From the NCBI GenBank assembly GCA_035494015.1, contig DATJHJ010000030.1, forward strand, positions 1-64,000: a DNA stretch of 64,000 nt. Reading direction: 5' to 3'. Numbering within the stretch: position 1 is the first letter of the stretch; the number at the start of each line of letters is the position of its first letter. The notes beneath the pieces were generated by a model. That model worked only from the letters and a program-made list of their open reading frames with translations. It had not been told where the DNA came from and did no database searches. This document shows positions 34,857-43,484 of this stretch, in pieces. This DNA comes from CADCTB01 sp035494015 (GTDB lineage: Bacteria > Actinomycetota > Acidimicrobiia > Acidimicrobiales > AC-14). The position numbers and the translations under genes are program-made.

Positions 34857-36611
34857 GTGTTCAGAAAGGTCCTCATCGCCAACCGGGGCGAGATCGCCGT
34901 CCGGGTGATCCGCGCCTGCCACGAGCTGGGTATCCCGACCGTGGCGGTGTACTCAGAGCTGGACCGGCGGTCGTTGCACGTCCGCCTGGCCGACGAGGCC
35001 TTCGCCCTGCACGGCCAGAGCGCGGCCGAGAGCTACCTGAACACCGACGCCATCCTGCGCGCCATCCGCGACAGCGGGGCTGACGCCGTCCACCCCGGCT
35101 ACGGCTTCTTCAGCGAGAACCCCGCCTTCGCCCGGGCGGTGGCGTCGGAAGGGGCGACCTTCGTGGGCCCGCCGCCCGAAGCCATGGAGCTCATGGGCGA
35201 CAAGGTGTCGTCCCGGGACACGGCGCGGGCCGCCGGCGTACCCGTGGTCCCCGGCAGCGACGGGGCGGTCACGACGGTGGACGAGGTGACCGCCTTCGGC
35301 AACGAGCACGGGTGGCCGGTGGCCATCAAGGCCTCCTACGGCGGCGGCGGCCGGGGGATGAAGGTCGTGGAGGGGCCGGGCACGGCGGCGGACGCCTTCG
35401 AGTCGGCCCGCCGCGAGGGCGAGGCCTACTTCGGTCACGGCGAGATCTACGTCGAGCGGTACATGTCCTGGCCCCGCCATGTGGAGATGCAGGTCTTCGC
35501 CGACCGCCACGGCCACGCGGTCTGGATGGGCGAGCGGGACTGCTCCAGCCAGCGCCGCCACCAGAAGCTGATCGAGGAGACGCCCGCCCCCGGCGTGACC
35601 CCGGAGATGCGCCAGGCCATGGGCGACGCTTCCGTCGCCGTCACCCGGGCCTGCGGCTACGTGAACGCCGGGACCGTCGAGTTCCTGGTCCAGGACGGCG
35701 AGTTCTGGTTCCTCGAGATGAACGCCCGCCTCCAGGTCGAGCACCCGGTCACCGAGCTGGCCTGCGGGATCGACCTGGTGGCCGAGCAGCTGCGGGTGGC
35801 GTGGGGCGAGCCCCTGTCGTTCACCCAGGAGTCGTTGCGGCCGCGCGGCCACGCCATGGAGTGCCGGGTCAACGCCGAGGACGTCGCCGGCGGCCGCTTC
35901 CTCCCGTCGCCCGGCACGCTGACCCGCTTCTCCCGGCCGGGGGGCTTCGGGGTCCGCATCGACGCCGGCTACGGCGAGGGCGACACCGTCAGCCAGCACT
36001 ACGACAACCTCATCGCCAAGGTGCTGACCTGGGGGGCGGGGCGGGAGGAGGCCCGGCGGCGGATGCTCCGGGTCCTGCGGGAGATGTCCATCGAGGGGGT
36101 GACGACCAACATCGCCGCCCACCTGCGCATCCTCGAGCACCCCGACTTCATCGAGAACCGCCACTCCACCCGATGGGTCACCGAGCGGCTCGACTTCTCC
36201 GATTTGGTGTCCACCCCGCCGGGGGGAACGGGCACGCCCCCGGCCGAGGTCCCCCGCGACGTGACCGTCGAGGTCGAGGGCCGCCGCTACGGCGTCCGGG
36301 TCTGGCTCCCCGAGGGCGTGGCCACCGCGCCGGCCACGGGCTCCGCCGGCCTGCAGCCCCGGGCCCGCGCCACGAGGGCCGCGGCCACGGCGGGCGGGCC
36401 GGGCAAAATTGCCGCGCCCATGCAGGGCACGATCATCGAGGTCCTCGTCGCCGTGGGCGACGTCGTCGCCCCCGGCCAGGCCGTTTGTGTCCTGGAGGCC
36501 ATGAAGATGGAGAACCAGGTCGACGCCGAGCGGGCCGGCACCGTGACCGAGGTCCGCATGGCCCCCGGCGACACGGTCGGCGCCGGTGAGGTGCTGGTCG
36601 TCCTCGAGTAG
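34857..36611 (+). CDS. accA: Acyl-CoA carboxylase alpha subunit (biotin carboxylase + carrier)
   Basis: A 584-residue AccA/BccA-type protein. The N-terminal biotin carboxylase part has VLIANRGEIAVRVIRAC, HPGYGFFSEN, the ATP-grasp loop SYGGGGRGMKV, ERDCSSQRRHQKLIEE, and EMNARLQVEHPVTE. After a spacer, the biotinyl domain carries EAMKMENQ with the biotinylated Lys near residue 550. It carboxylates biotin for acetyl- or propionyl-CoA carboxylase; no beta subunit is in the window. GTG start at 34857; convergent with lpdA. Confidence 0.94.
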   Translation: MFRKVLIANRGEIAVRVIRACHELGIPTVAVYSELDRRSLHVRLADEAFALHGQSAAESYLNTDAILRAIRDSGADAVHPGYGFFSENPAFARAVASEGATFVGPPPEAMELMGDKVSSRDTARAAGVPVVPGSDGAVTTVDEVTAFGNEHGWPVAIKASYGGGGRGMKVVEGPGTAADAFESARREGEAYFGHGEIYVERYMSWPRHVEMQVFADRHGHAVWMGERDCSSQRRHQKLIEETPAPGVTPEMRQAMGDASVAVTRACGYVNAGTVEFLVQDGEFWFLEMNARLQVEHPVTELACGIDLVAEQLRVAWGEPLSFTQESLRPRGHAMECRVNAEDVAGGRFLPSPGTLTRFSRPGGFGVRIDAGYGEGDTVSQHYDNLIAKVLTWGAGREEARRRMLRVLREMSIEGVTTNIAAHLRILEHPDFIENRHSTRWVTERLDFSDLVSTPPGGTGTPPAEVPRDVTVEVEGRRYGVRVWLPEGVATAPATGSAGLQPRARATRAAATAGGPGKIAAPMQGTIIEVLVAVGDVVAPGQAVCVLEAMKMENQVDAERAGTVTEVRMAPGDTVGAGEVLVVLE

Positions 36612-36623
36612 CCGGCCGCTTCC

Positions 36624-37988
36624 TCACTCGGCGGCCTCGGACAGCGTCTCGGCCAGGCTGGGGTGCACGACCAGGCTGTCGACCACGTCGGCCACCCGCA
36701 GGTTGCAGTTGACGGCCAGGGCCAGCACGGAGATCAGCTCGGCGGCGTGGCGGCCGACGATGGAGCCGCCGAGGACCACGCCGGTGGCCGGGTCGGAGAC
36801 GATCTTGACGAACCCACGGGCGTCGTTGTTGATGAGGGCCTTGGCGCTGGCTGAGAAGGGGACCTTCGTCACCCGGATCTTGCGACCGGTGGCGAAGGCC
36901 TCGGCTTCGGCGATGCCCACCTCGGCGATCTCCGGCTCGGTGAAGATGGCCTGGGCCGCCTTGTCGTAGTCCAGGTGGCGGTGATCCCGGGTGTGAAGGC
37001 CCATCACGTGCTCGGCGACCTTGCGGCCCTGCATGCCCGCCACCGACGACAGGGGGAGCCGCCCGGACAGGTCGCCGCCGGCGTAGATGTGGGCCACGTT
37101 CGACTGGCAGTGCTGGTTGACGGGCACGTAGCCCCGCTCGTCGACCTCGACCCCCGCCTCAGCCAGGCCCAGGCCGTCGGAGTTGGGGATGGAGCCGATG
37201 GCCAGCAGGGCATGGCTCCCCCGGGCCACCCGCCCGTCGTCGCACCGGACGGCCACGCCACCGCCGTCCTCCCGGTCGATCCCCACCGCCCGCGCCCCGA
37301 TGAGCAGGCGGACGCCCCGGCGCAGGAACTCGTCCTCCAGGGCCGCCGCCACCTCGGGGTCCTTCTGGGGCAGGACCTGCTGGCGGCTCACCACCAGCGT
37401 TACCGCCGAGCCGAGGGCCCGGAACATGTGGACGAACTCCACCCCGGTCACACCCGACCCGATGACCACCAGGTGCTCGGGGACGACCGGCGGCGGATAG
37501 GCCTGGCGGGTGGTCAGGACGCGGTCCCCGTCGGGTTGGCACCACGGTGGGATCCGGGGCCGGCTCCCGGTGGCGAGGAGGATGGCGTCGGCCTCCAGCT
37601 CCACCAGGCCGTCGACCGTGCCGACCACGACTGAGTTGGGACCGGTCAGCCGACCGGTGCCCCGCAGCAGTCGCACCCCCTGGTCGGCCAGGAGGGTCTC
37701 CACCGAGCCGCGAAGGCGGTCCTCGATGCCGGTGATGCGGGCCTTGAGGGCGTCCACGTCGAGCTCAGGGTGGAGGGGCACCAGTCCCATGCCCGGCACG
37801 CCCTCCACGAACGACATCGCCCCGCCGGTGCCTATCATGGCCTTGGACGGGATGCAGTCCCAGAGGTGGGCGGCCCCGCCGACCACATCGCGCTCGACCA
37901 GGGTGACCTGGGCGCCCAGCCGAGCGGCGTGGGTCGCGGCCTGGTTGCCGGCGGGCCCGCCGCCGATGATCACGAACCGCACGGCCAT
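36624..37988 (-). CDS. lpdA: NAD(P)H-quinone dehydrogenase of the LpdA type
   Basis: A 454-residue flavoprotein of the disulfide-reductase fold. FAD-binding VIIGGGPAGNQAATHAARLG is at the N-terminus and the NAD site is VVIGSGVTGVEFVHMF. The usual redox CxxxxC is replaced by GGAAHLWDCIPSK, leaving one Cys, as in mycobacterial LpdA, a quinone reductase rather than a lipoamide dehydrogenase. The stop codon of the preceding gene forms part of a TAACCT hexamer 7 nt before its ATG, so it may have its own promoter. Confidence 0.9.
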   Translation of the reverse strand: MAVRFVIIGGGPAGNQAATHAARLGAQVTLVERDVVGGAAHLWDCIPSKAMIGTGGAMSFVEGVPGMGLVPLHPELDVDALKARITGIEDRLRGSVETLLADQGVRLLRGTGRLTGPNSVVVGTVDGLVELEADAILLATGSRPRIPPWCQPDGDRVLTTRQAYPPPVVPEHLVVIGSGVTGVEFVHMFRALGSAVTLVVSRQQVLPQKDPEVAAALEDEFLRRGVRLLIGARAVGIDREDGGGVAVRCDDGRVARGSHALLAIGSIPNSDGLGLAEAGVEVDERGYVPVNQHCQSNVAHIYAGGDLSGRLPLSSVAGMQGRKVAEHVMGLHTRDHRHLDYDKAAQAIFTEPEIAEVGIAEAEAFATGRKIRVTKVPFSASAKALINNDARGFVKIVSDPATGVVLGGSIVGRHAAELISVLALAVNCNLRVADVVDSLVVHPSLAETLSEAAE

Positions 37989-37998
37989 AGGGTCGAGG

Positions 37999-38604
37999 TT
38001 ACGGGGGCGGGCGGTGGACCGCGGACAGCAGGGAGGCGTAGGACCGCACCAGCAGGGCCCGTTCCTCGGCCACCAGCGGGCTGGCCAGGTCGCAGCCCTC
38101 GGCGACCCAGCGATCGGACACGTCCATGGCCTCGACCCTCAGGTTCGCCGCCGGGGTGACGTCCTCCGGCGGGCAGCGGTACAGGTAGGCGTACAGCCGG
38201 ACCAGGCAGTCGACCAGCTCCTGGTGGCCGTCGCCGGCCTGGTCGCCGGTTTGGACGGCGCGGTGGGCCCGCCACCAGTCGACCTCCAGCCGGGCCGCCT
38301 CGACCGTGTCGAGGGTCTCGCCGGAGTCGTGGGCGACCAGCCGGTAGAACCGCTGCATGCAGCGGCGGGCGCCGTCGGGGTCGTTGTCGACGGGTGGGGC
38401 CCACAGCTGGTTGGCCCGGAGCACCAGCCAGGCGCCGTAGAGGGTCCGGTGCGGGCGCATGCGGAAGCCGGCCTGGATCAGGCCCACCGACGCCACCAGC
38501 AGGGCGAACCACTCGTGGCGGTAGTAGGTCACCCACGCCCGGCACTCCAGCTCCCCGACCCGCCGGGGGTCGAAGTTGCGGCCCCGCGGCACGTCGCGTC
38601 TCAC
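37999..38604 (-). CDS. Conserved-looking protein of unknown function
   Basis: A 201-residue protein, mostly helical and Arg/Leu/Ala-rich, with several Trp/Tyr-rich helices (CRAWVTYYRHEWFALLVASV, YGAWLVLRANQLWAP, VDWWRAHRAVQ). No signal peptide or clear domain is recognised. The stretch around 20-45 is hydrophobic enough to associate with a membrane. GTG at 38604 overlaps the stop of the ATPase gene (GTGA), so it is translated with the peptide transporter operon. Confidence 0.6.
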   Translation of the reverse strand: MRRDVPRGRNFDPRRVGELECRAWVTYYRHEWFALLVASVGLIQAGFRMRPHRTLYGAWLVLRANQLWAPPVDNDPDGARRCMQRFYRLVAHDSGETLDTVEAARLEVDWWRAHRAVQTGDQAGDGHQELVDCLVRLYAYLYRCPPEDVTPAANLRVEAMDVSDRWVAEGCDLASPLVAEERALLVRSYASLLSAVHRPPP

Positions 38605-39575
38605 GGAACCACCTGCACCTCCTCGGCGAAGTGGCAGGCCGCAGGGTGGCCGTGGCCGCGGTCGACGAGGGCGGGGACCTCCTGGGCGCACACGTCCTGG
38701 GCCTTCCAGCAACGGGTGCGGAAGCGGCAACCCGACGGCGGGTCGACCGGGCTGGCCAGGTCGCCCTTCAGGACGATGCGCTTGCGGCGGCGCTCGGCCG
38801 CCGGGTCGGGGATGGGCACGGCCGACAGGAGGGCCTGGGTGTAGGGGTGGGCCGGGTGGTTGTAGATGTCGTCCCGGGTGCCGGTCTCCATGATCTGGCC
38901 CAGGTACATGACCGCCACCCGGTCGGAGATGTGCCGGACCACGGACAGGTCGTGGGCGATGAACAGGTACGACAGGTTGAGCTGGGCCCGCAGCTCCTCC
39001 AGCAGGTTGAGCACGCCGGCCTGGATGCTCACGTCGAGAGCCGACACCGGCTCGTCGAGCACGAGCACGTCGGGCTCGAGGGCCAGGGCCCGGGCCACGC
39101 CGATGCGCTGGCGCTGGCCGCTGGAGAACTCGTGGGGGTAGCGGCCGGCGTGCTCCGGGCGCAGGCGGACCAGCTCGAGCAGCTCCCCGGCCCGGGCCCG
39201 GGCCTGCTTGGTCGGCGTGCCGTGGACGATGAGGGGCTCGGCCACGATCGACCACACCTGCATGCGGGGATTGAGTGAGGCGTAGGGGTCCTGAAAGACG
39301 ATCTGCAGGTCGGCCCGCAGCTTGCGCAGGTCCTTGCGGCCCAGCCGCAGCACGTCCCGCCCCCGGAACAGGACCTGCCCGGACGTGGCCTCGATCAGCC
39401 GGACGATGCAGCGGGCGGTGGTCGACTTCCCGCACCCCGACTCCCCGACGATACCCAGCGTCTCCCCCTCGGCCAGGTCGAACGAGACGCCCGACACGGC
39501 GTGGACCTTGCCGCCGCCGCGGGCGGGGAACTCCTTGACCAGGTCGCGGACAGACAGGATGGGGTCGCCGGTCAT
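38601..39575 (-). CDS. Oligopeptide/dipeptide ABC transporter ATPase, second F-type copy
   Basis: A 324-residue DppF/OppF-like ATPase. It has Walker A GESGCGKST, Q-loop FQDPYASLNPR, signature FSSGQRQR, Walker B VLVLDEPVSALD and the C-terminal oligopeptide-transporter domain with SGCRFRTRCWKAQDVCAQE, whose cysteines bind an Fe-S cluster in some homologues. ATG overlaps the preceding D-type ATPase stop. It is one of two F-type genes in the operon; this one is further from the permeases. Confidence 0.9.
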   Translation of the reverse strand: MTGDPILSVRDLVKEFPARGGGKVHAVSGVSFDLAEGETLGIVGESGCGKSTTARCIVRLIEATSGQVLFRGRDVLRLGRKDLRKLRADLQIVFQDPYASLNPRMQVWSIVAEPLIVHGTPTKQARARAGELLELVRLRPEHAGRYPHEFSSGQRQRIGVARALALEPDVLVLDEPVSALDVSIQAGVLNLLEELRAQLNLSYLFIAHDLSVVRHISDRVAVMYLGQIMETGTRDDIYNHPAHPYTQALLSAVPIPDPAAERRRKRIVLKGDLASPVDPPSGCRFRTRCWKAQDVCAQEVPALVDRGHGHPAACHFAEEVQVVP

Positions 39576-40558
39576 TTGCTGGCGACGGGGCCGAGCTCCT
39601 CGGCGTAGTGGCAGGCGGCTTCCACCCCGGCGACGGGCCGCAGGCGGGGGTCGTCGACCTGGCAGTTCGGCCGGGCGTGCGGGCAGCGGGGGTGGAAGGC
39701 GCAGCCGCCGGGCAGATGGAGCAGCGACGGGGCGCCCCCGCCGATGGACTGGAGGGGCCCGTGGCGGGTGTCCGTGAGGCGGGGGACCGACGCCAGCAGG
39801 CCACGGGTGTAGGGGTGGCGGGCCTGGGTGTAGACGGCGTCGACCGATCCCTTCTCCACCACCCGGCCGGCGTACATCACGGCCACGTCGTCGGCCAGCC
39901 CGGCGACCACACCCAGGTCGTGGCTGATCAGCACGATGGCCACCCCCTTCTCCTCGCGGATGTCCCGCAGCAGGTCGAGGATCTGGGCCTGGATGGTGAC
40001 GTCGAGCGCAGTGGTGGGCTCGTCGGCGATCAGCACGTCGGGGTCGTTGGCCACGGCCATGGCGATCATGGCCCGCTGGCACATCCCCCCCGAGAACTGA
40101 TGGGGGTAGTCCCGGGCCCGGCGGTCGGGCTGGGGGATGCCGACCAGGGCCAGCAGCTCGACGGCCCGCTTGGCCGCCTCCTTGCGCCCGACGTCCGGGT
40201 GGTGGATGCGGATGCCCTCGACGATCTGGTGGCCGATGGGCTGGACCGGATTGAGCGAGGTCTTGGGGTCCTGGAAGATCATGGCCACGGCCGCGCCCCG
40301 TAGTTTCCGCAGCTCACGGGGGGCGAGGCCGACCAGCTCCCGGCCCCGGTACTTCACCGACCCCGACACCTCGGCCCCGGCCGGCAGGAGCCCGAGGGTG
40401 GCCAGCATGGTCACCGTCTTACCGGAGCCGGACTCCCCCACGACGCCCAGCACCTTGCGGGCCTCCAGGGTGAGGTCCACGCCCCGGACCGCGGCCACCG
40501 GGCCCTCCTGGGTCGGGAAGGTCACCTCCAGGCCGGCAATCTCCAGCACGGGGGTCAT
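39572..40558 (-). CDS. Oligopeptide/dipeptide ABC transporter ATPase, second D-type copy
   Basis: A 328-residue DppD/OppD-like ATPase with Walker A GESGSGKTV, Q-loop FQDPKTSLNP, signature FSGGMCQRAMIAMA, Walker B VLIADEPTTALD and the C-terminal Cys motif GCAFHPRCPHARPNC. The ATG overlaps the stop of the first F-type ATPase (ATGA). Clearly paralogous to 41612-42622, but diverged along its length. Confidence 0.9.
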   Translation of the reverse strand: MTPVLEIAGLEVTFPTQEGPVAAVRGVDLTLEARKVLGVVGESGSGKTVTMLATLGLLPAGAEVSGSVKYRGRELVGLAPRELRKLRGAAVAMIFQDPKTSLNPVQPIGHQIVEGIRIHHPDVGRKEAAKRAVELLALVGIPQPDRRARDYPHQFSGGMCQRAMIAMAVANDPDVLIADEPTTALDVTIQAQILDLLRDIREEKGVAIVLISHDLGVVAGLADDVAVMYAGRVVEKGSVDAVYTQARHPYTRGLLASVPRLTDTRHGPLQSIGGGAPSLLHLPGGCAFHPRCPHARPNCQVDDPRLRPVAGVEAACHYAEELGPVASK

Positions 40559-41610
40559 GGGGCGAAGGGTAGGCCGGCAGCGTTTGGCAGATCCGGCGCG
40601 TCCTGGCGCGCCGGATCTGCCAAACCGCTGACCTGCGGGGCGGCCTCGGCGAAGTGGCAGGCGACGGGGTGGCCCTGGCCGCGGTCGACCAGGGCCGGCT
40701 CCTCCACTGCGCACACGTCCTGCGCCTTCCAGCAGCGGGTGCGGAACCGGCAGCCCGACGGCGGGTCGAGCGGGCTGGGCACGTCGCCGGGGAGCAGGAT
40801 GCGGGCCCGGGCCCGCTCGGCGACCGGGTTGGCCGACGGCATGGCCGAGAGCAGGGCCTGGGTGTACGGGTGCGACGGTCGATCGAAGACGTCGTCCCGG
40901 AGGCCGCTCTCCACCACCTTCCCGAGGTACATGACCACGACCTTGTGGGAAATGAGCCGGATCACCGACAGGTCGTGGGCGATGAACACGTAGGCCACGC
41001 CGAGGCGCTCCTGCAGGTCGGCCAGCAGGTTGATGACACCGGCCTGGATGGAGACGTCGAGCGAGGAGATGGGCTCGTCCAGGACCAGGAGCTCGGGCTG
41101 CAGGGCGAGGGCGCGGGCGATCCCGACCCGCTGGCGCTGGCCGCCCGAGAACTGGTGGGGGTAGCGGGTGACGTGGTCCGGGTCGAGCTCGACCAGGGTC
41201 ATCAGCTCGCGCACCCGGTCCTTGCCCCCCTTGCGGTACAGCCCGTGGATGCGCAGGGGCTCGGCGATGCTGGCCCCGACGGTCATCTGCGGGTCGAGGG
41301 AGGCGTACGGGTCCTGGGCCACCATCTGCAGCCGCCGCCGCAGGGCCCGCAGGGCCTTGGGCTTGGCCGTGAGGACGTCGACGTCGTCGAAACGGGCCGT
41401 CCCCGACGTGGCCGGCATGAGGCCGAGGACGAGCCGGGCGGTGGTCGACTTCCCGCAGCCCGACTCGCCCACGATGCCGAGGGTCTCGCCCCTGCCCACC
41501 TCGAACGACACCCCGCACACGGCGTGGACCTGCCGGGCGTGCCGCCCGAACAAGCCGCCGCCGGCCGGGAAGTGCTTGACCAGATCCTCGACCGCCAGCA
41601 GCGGGGTCAT
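40555..41610 (-). CDS. Oligopeptide/dipeptide ABC transporter ATPase, first F-type copy
   Basis: A 351-residue DppF/OppF-like ATPase: Walker A GESGCGKST, Q-loop AQDPYASLDPQ, signature FSGGQRQRVGIA, Walker B LLVLDEPISSLD, and GCRFRTRCWKAQDVCA. It has about 25 residues more at the C-terminus than its paralogue at 38601. That tail is encoded by a long inverted repeat (40578-40630) and looks like a late addition. Confidence 0.9.
   Translation of the reverse strand: MTPLLAVEDLVKHFPAGGGLFGRHARQVHAVCGVSFEVGRGETLGIVGESGCGKSTTARLVLGLMPATSGTARFDDVDVLTAKPKALRALRRRLQMVAQDPYASLDPQMTVGASIAEPLRIHGLYRKGGKDRVRELMTLVELDPDHVTRYPHQFSGGQRQRVGIARALALQPELLVLDEPISSLDVSIQAGVINLLADLQERLGVAYVFIAHDLSVIRLISHKVVVMYLGKVVESGLRDDVFDRPSHPYTQALLSAMPSANPVAERARARILLPGDVPSPLDPPSGCRFRTRCWKAQDVCAVEEPALVDRGQGHPVACHFAEAAPQVSGLADPARQDAPDLPNAAGLPFAP
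40578..40630. repeat. Long hairpin inside the 3' end of an ATPase gene
   Basis: TTTGGCAGATCCGGCGCG (40583-40600) is perfectly repeated in inverse at 40607-40624 around a 6-nt loop. CAGCG and CCGCTG extend the stem with one bulge. It is translated as the C-terminal tail of the first F-type ATPase. It may lower expression of the second D/F pair by attenuation, or be an inserted palindromic element. Confidence 0.65.
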
Positions 41611-41611
41611 C

Positions 41612-42622
41612 TCAGGCCGTGCCCAGCTCGGCCAAGGGGTCGGCCAGCTCGTCGCTCAGGTGGCAGGCCACGGCGTGCCCACCCCCCGGCGTGGGCAGGA
41701 GCTGGGGGACGGCGCCCGCGCACGGATCGGGGGTGCGGGCGTGGGGGCAGCGGGGGTGGAACGGGCAGCCGGCGGGGACGTCGACCAGCGACGGCGGCTG
41801 GCCGGCGATGCGCACCAGATGTCGGGTCTCCTGGGCCACACGGGGCATGGAGGCGATCAACCCCCGGGTGTACGGGTGGGCCGGGCGGAGGAGGACCTCG
41901 TCCACCGTCCCCGACTCGACCACCTTGCCCGCGTACATGACCAGGACCCGGTCGGCCACCCCGGCGATGACGCCGAAATCGTGGGTGATGAGGATCAGGG
42001 CCGACCGGGTCCGCCGCCGGACGTCCTTCAGCAGCTCGAGGATCTGGGCCTGGGTGGTGACGTCCAGGGCGGTGGTCGGCTCGTCGGCGATGAGAACGTC
42101 GGGGTCGTTGGCGATGGCCATGGCGATCATGGCCCGCTGGCGCATCCCGCCGGAGAACTCGTGGGGGTACTGCCGGGCCCGTTCCTCGGGCGTGGGGATC
42201 CCGACCAGGCCGAGCAACTCGACGGCCCGCTTCCACGCATCGTCGCGCGACGTCCCGTGGTGGTGGACCCGTACTGCCTCGGCGATCTGCTTGCCCACCC
42301 GGTGCAGCGGGTTCAGAGCAGCGAGGGCGTCCTGGAAGATGAGGCCGACCCGGTCGCCCCGTATGGCTCGCAGCTCGGCGGCGGGGAGCGCCAGCATGTC
42401 CCGCCCGCCGAAGGTCACCCGGCCGGTCACCCGGGCGGTGGGCGGCAGGAGCCGGAGCACGGACAGGGCGGTGACCGTCTTGCCCGAGCCCGACTCCCCG
42501 ACGATGCCGAGCACCTCGTCCGGGAACACCGAGAACGACACGCCGTCGGCCGCCTTGACCACACCGTGGTCGGTGCGGAACTGGACCCGGAGATCCTCGA
42601 CGGTGAGGAGCGGCTCGGCCAT
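41612..42622 (-). CDS. Oligopeptide/dipeptide ABC transporter ATPase, first D-type copy
   Basis: A 336-residue DppD/OppD-like ATPase: Walker A GESGSGKTV, Q-loop FQDALAALNPLH, signature FSGGMRQRAMIAMA, Walker B VLIADEPTTALD, H-loop THDF, and GCPFHPRCPHARTPDPC. It is the ATPase nearest the permeases and so the likeliest D-type partner. One base separates its stop from the next ATG. Confidence 0.92.
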   Translation of the reverse strand: MAEPLLTVEDLRVQFRTDHGVVKAADGVSFSVFPDEVLGIVGESGSGKTVTALSVLRLLPPTARVTGRVTFGGRDMLALPAAELRAIRGDRVGLIFQDALAALNPLHRVGKQIAEAVRVHHHGTSRDDAWKRAVELLGLVGIPTPEERARQYPHEFSGGMRQRAMIAMAIANDPDVLIADEPTTALDVTTQAQILELLKDVRRRTRSALILITHDFGVIAGVADRVLVMYAGKVVESGTVDEVLLRPAHPYTRGLIASMPRVAQETRHLVRIAGQPPSLVDVPAGCPFHPRCPHARTPDPCAGAVPQLLPTPGGGHAVACHLSDELADPLAELGTA

Positions 42623-42623
42623 G

Positions 42624-43484
42624 TCAGCCGGTCCGGGCCTCGAAGGCGTCGCGCAGGCCCTCGCCGAAGAGGTTGGCGCCCAGGGCGACCAGGAAGATGG
42701 CCACGCCGGGGATGATGAGCAGGCGGGGGGCGACGAAGAAGTACCGGCGGGCGTCGGCCAGCATCGACCCCCACTCGGGCGCGGGCGGGCGGGCGCCGAA
42801 GCCGAGGAACGACAGGGTCGAGATGAGCAGGAGGATGCGCCCGACGTCGAGGGTGCTGAGGACGACGACGGGCCGCACGATGTTGGGCACGACGTGCCGG
42901 AGGGCGATGCGCAGGCGCGACGCGCCGAGCACGCGGCACGACTCGATGAACTGCCGCTCGCGCAGCGACAGGGTGGCGGCCCGGACCACCCGGGTATGTC
43001 GGGGCCAGCCCAGGACGGCGATGACGAAGATCAGCTTCGACGTCCCGGCGCCGAGGACGGCGATGGTGACCATGGAGACGATCACGATCGGAACGGACTG
43101 CACGATGTCGACCAGCTGCACGACGAGGCGGTCGATGATCCCGCCGCGCATACCGGCGAGGATGCCGAGGAAAACGCCGACGAAGGTGATGAGGAGGGTC
43201 ACGACCAGGGTGAGCAGGACCGACTTCCGGCCCCCGTACAGCATCCGGGAGAGCATGTCCCGGCCCAGGCCGTCGGTCCCCAAGGGGTGGGCGCGGCTGA
43301 ACCCGGCCAGCCGGTGAGGTACGTCGACCACGTAGGGGTCGTCGGGCGCCACCCACGAGGCGGCGTACAGCGGGAACGTCACCACGATCAGCAGGAGGGC
43401 GCCCACCACAGCGGTCGGCTCCCTGAGGAACCGGCGCAGCGGGCGGGCGCCCTCGTGCTCGCGCCGCCGGCGGCCGCCGCTCAT
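42624..43484 (-). CDS. Oligopeptide/dipeptide ABC transporter permease (DppC type)
   Basis: A 286-residue inner-membrane protein with a cytoplasmic Arg-rich N-terminus, a first helix, then GTDGLGRDMLSRMLYGGRKS, a core of about five more helices and the ATPase-contact loop ESCRVLGASRLRIALRHVVPN. Late GFGARPPAPEWGSMLADAR is typical of DppC. ATG overlaps the DppB stop. Confidence 0.93.
   Translation of the reverse strand: MSGGRRRREHEGARPLRRFLREPTAVVGALLLIVVTFPLYAASWVAPDDPYVVDVPHRLAGFSRAHPLGTDGLGRDMLSRMLYGGRKSVLLTLVVTLLITFVGVFLGILAGMRGGIIDRLVVQLVDIVQSVPIVIVSMVTIAVLGAGTSKLIFVIAVLGWPRHTRVVRAATLSLRERQFIESCRVLGASRLRIALRHVVPNIVRPVVVLSTLDVGRILLLISTLSFLGFGARPPAPEWGSMLADARRYFFVAPRLLIIPGVAIFLVALGANLFGEGLRDAFEARTG

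Noticed and set aside
32486..35083. 865-codon plus-strand open frame across the ABC exporter and birA
   Set aside because: Low-complexity translation, opposite two recognisable genes; a GC-skew artefact.
36624..37988. LpdA as a gene with a mutated redox site
   Set aside because: The missing first Cys is a known trait of the mycobacterial LpdA quinone-reductase group, not a defect.
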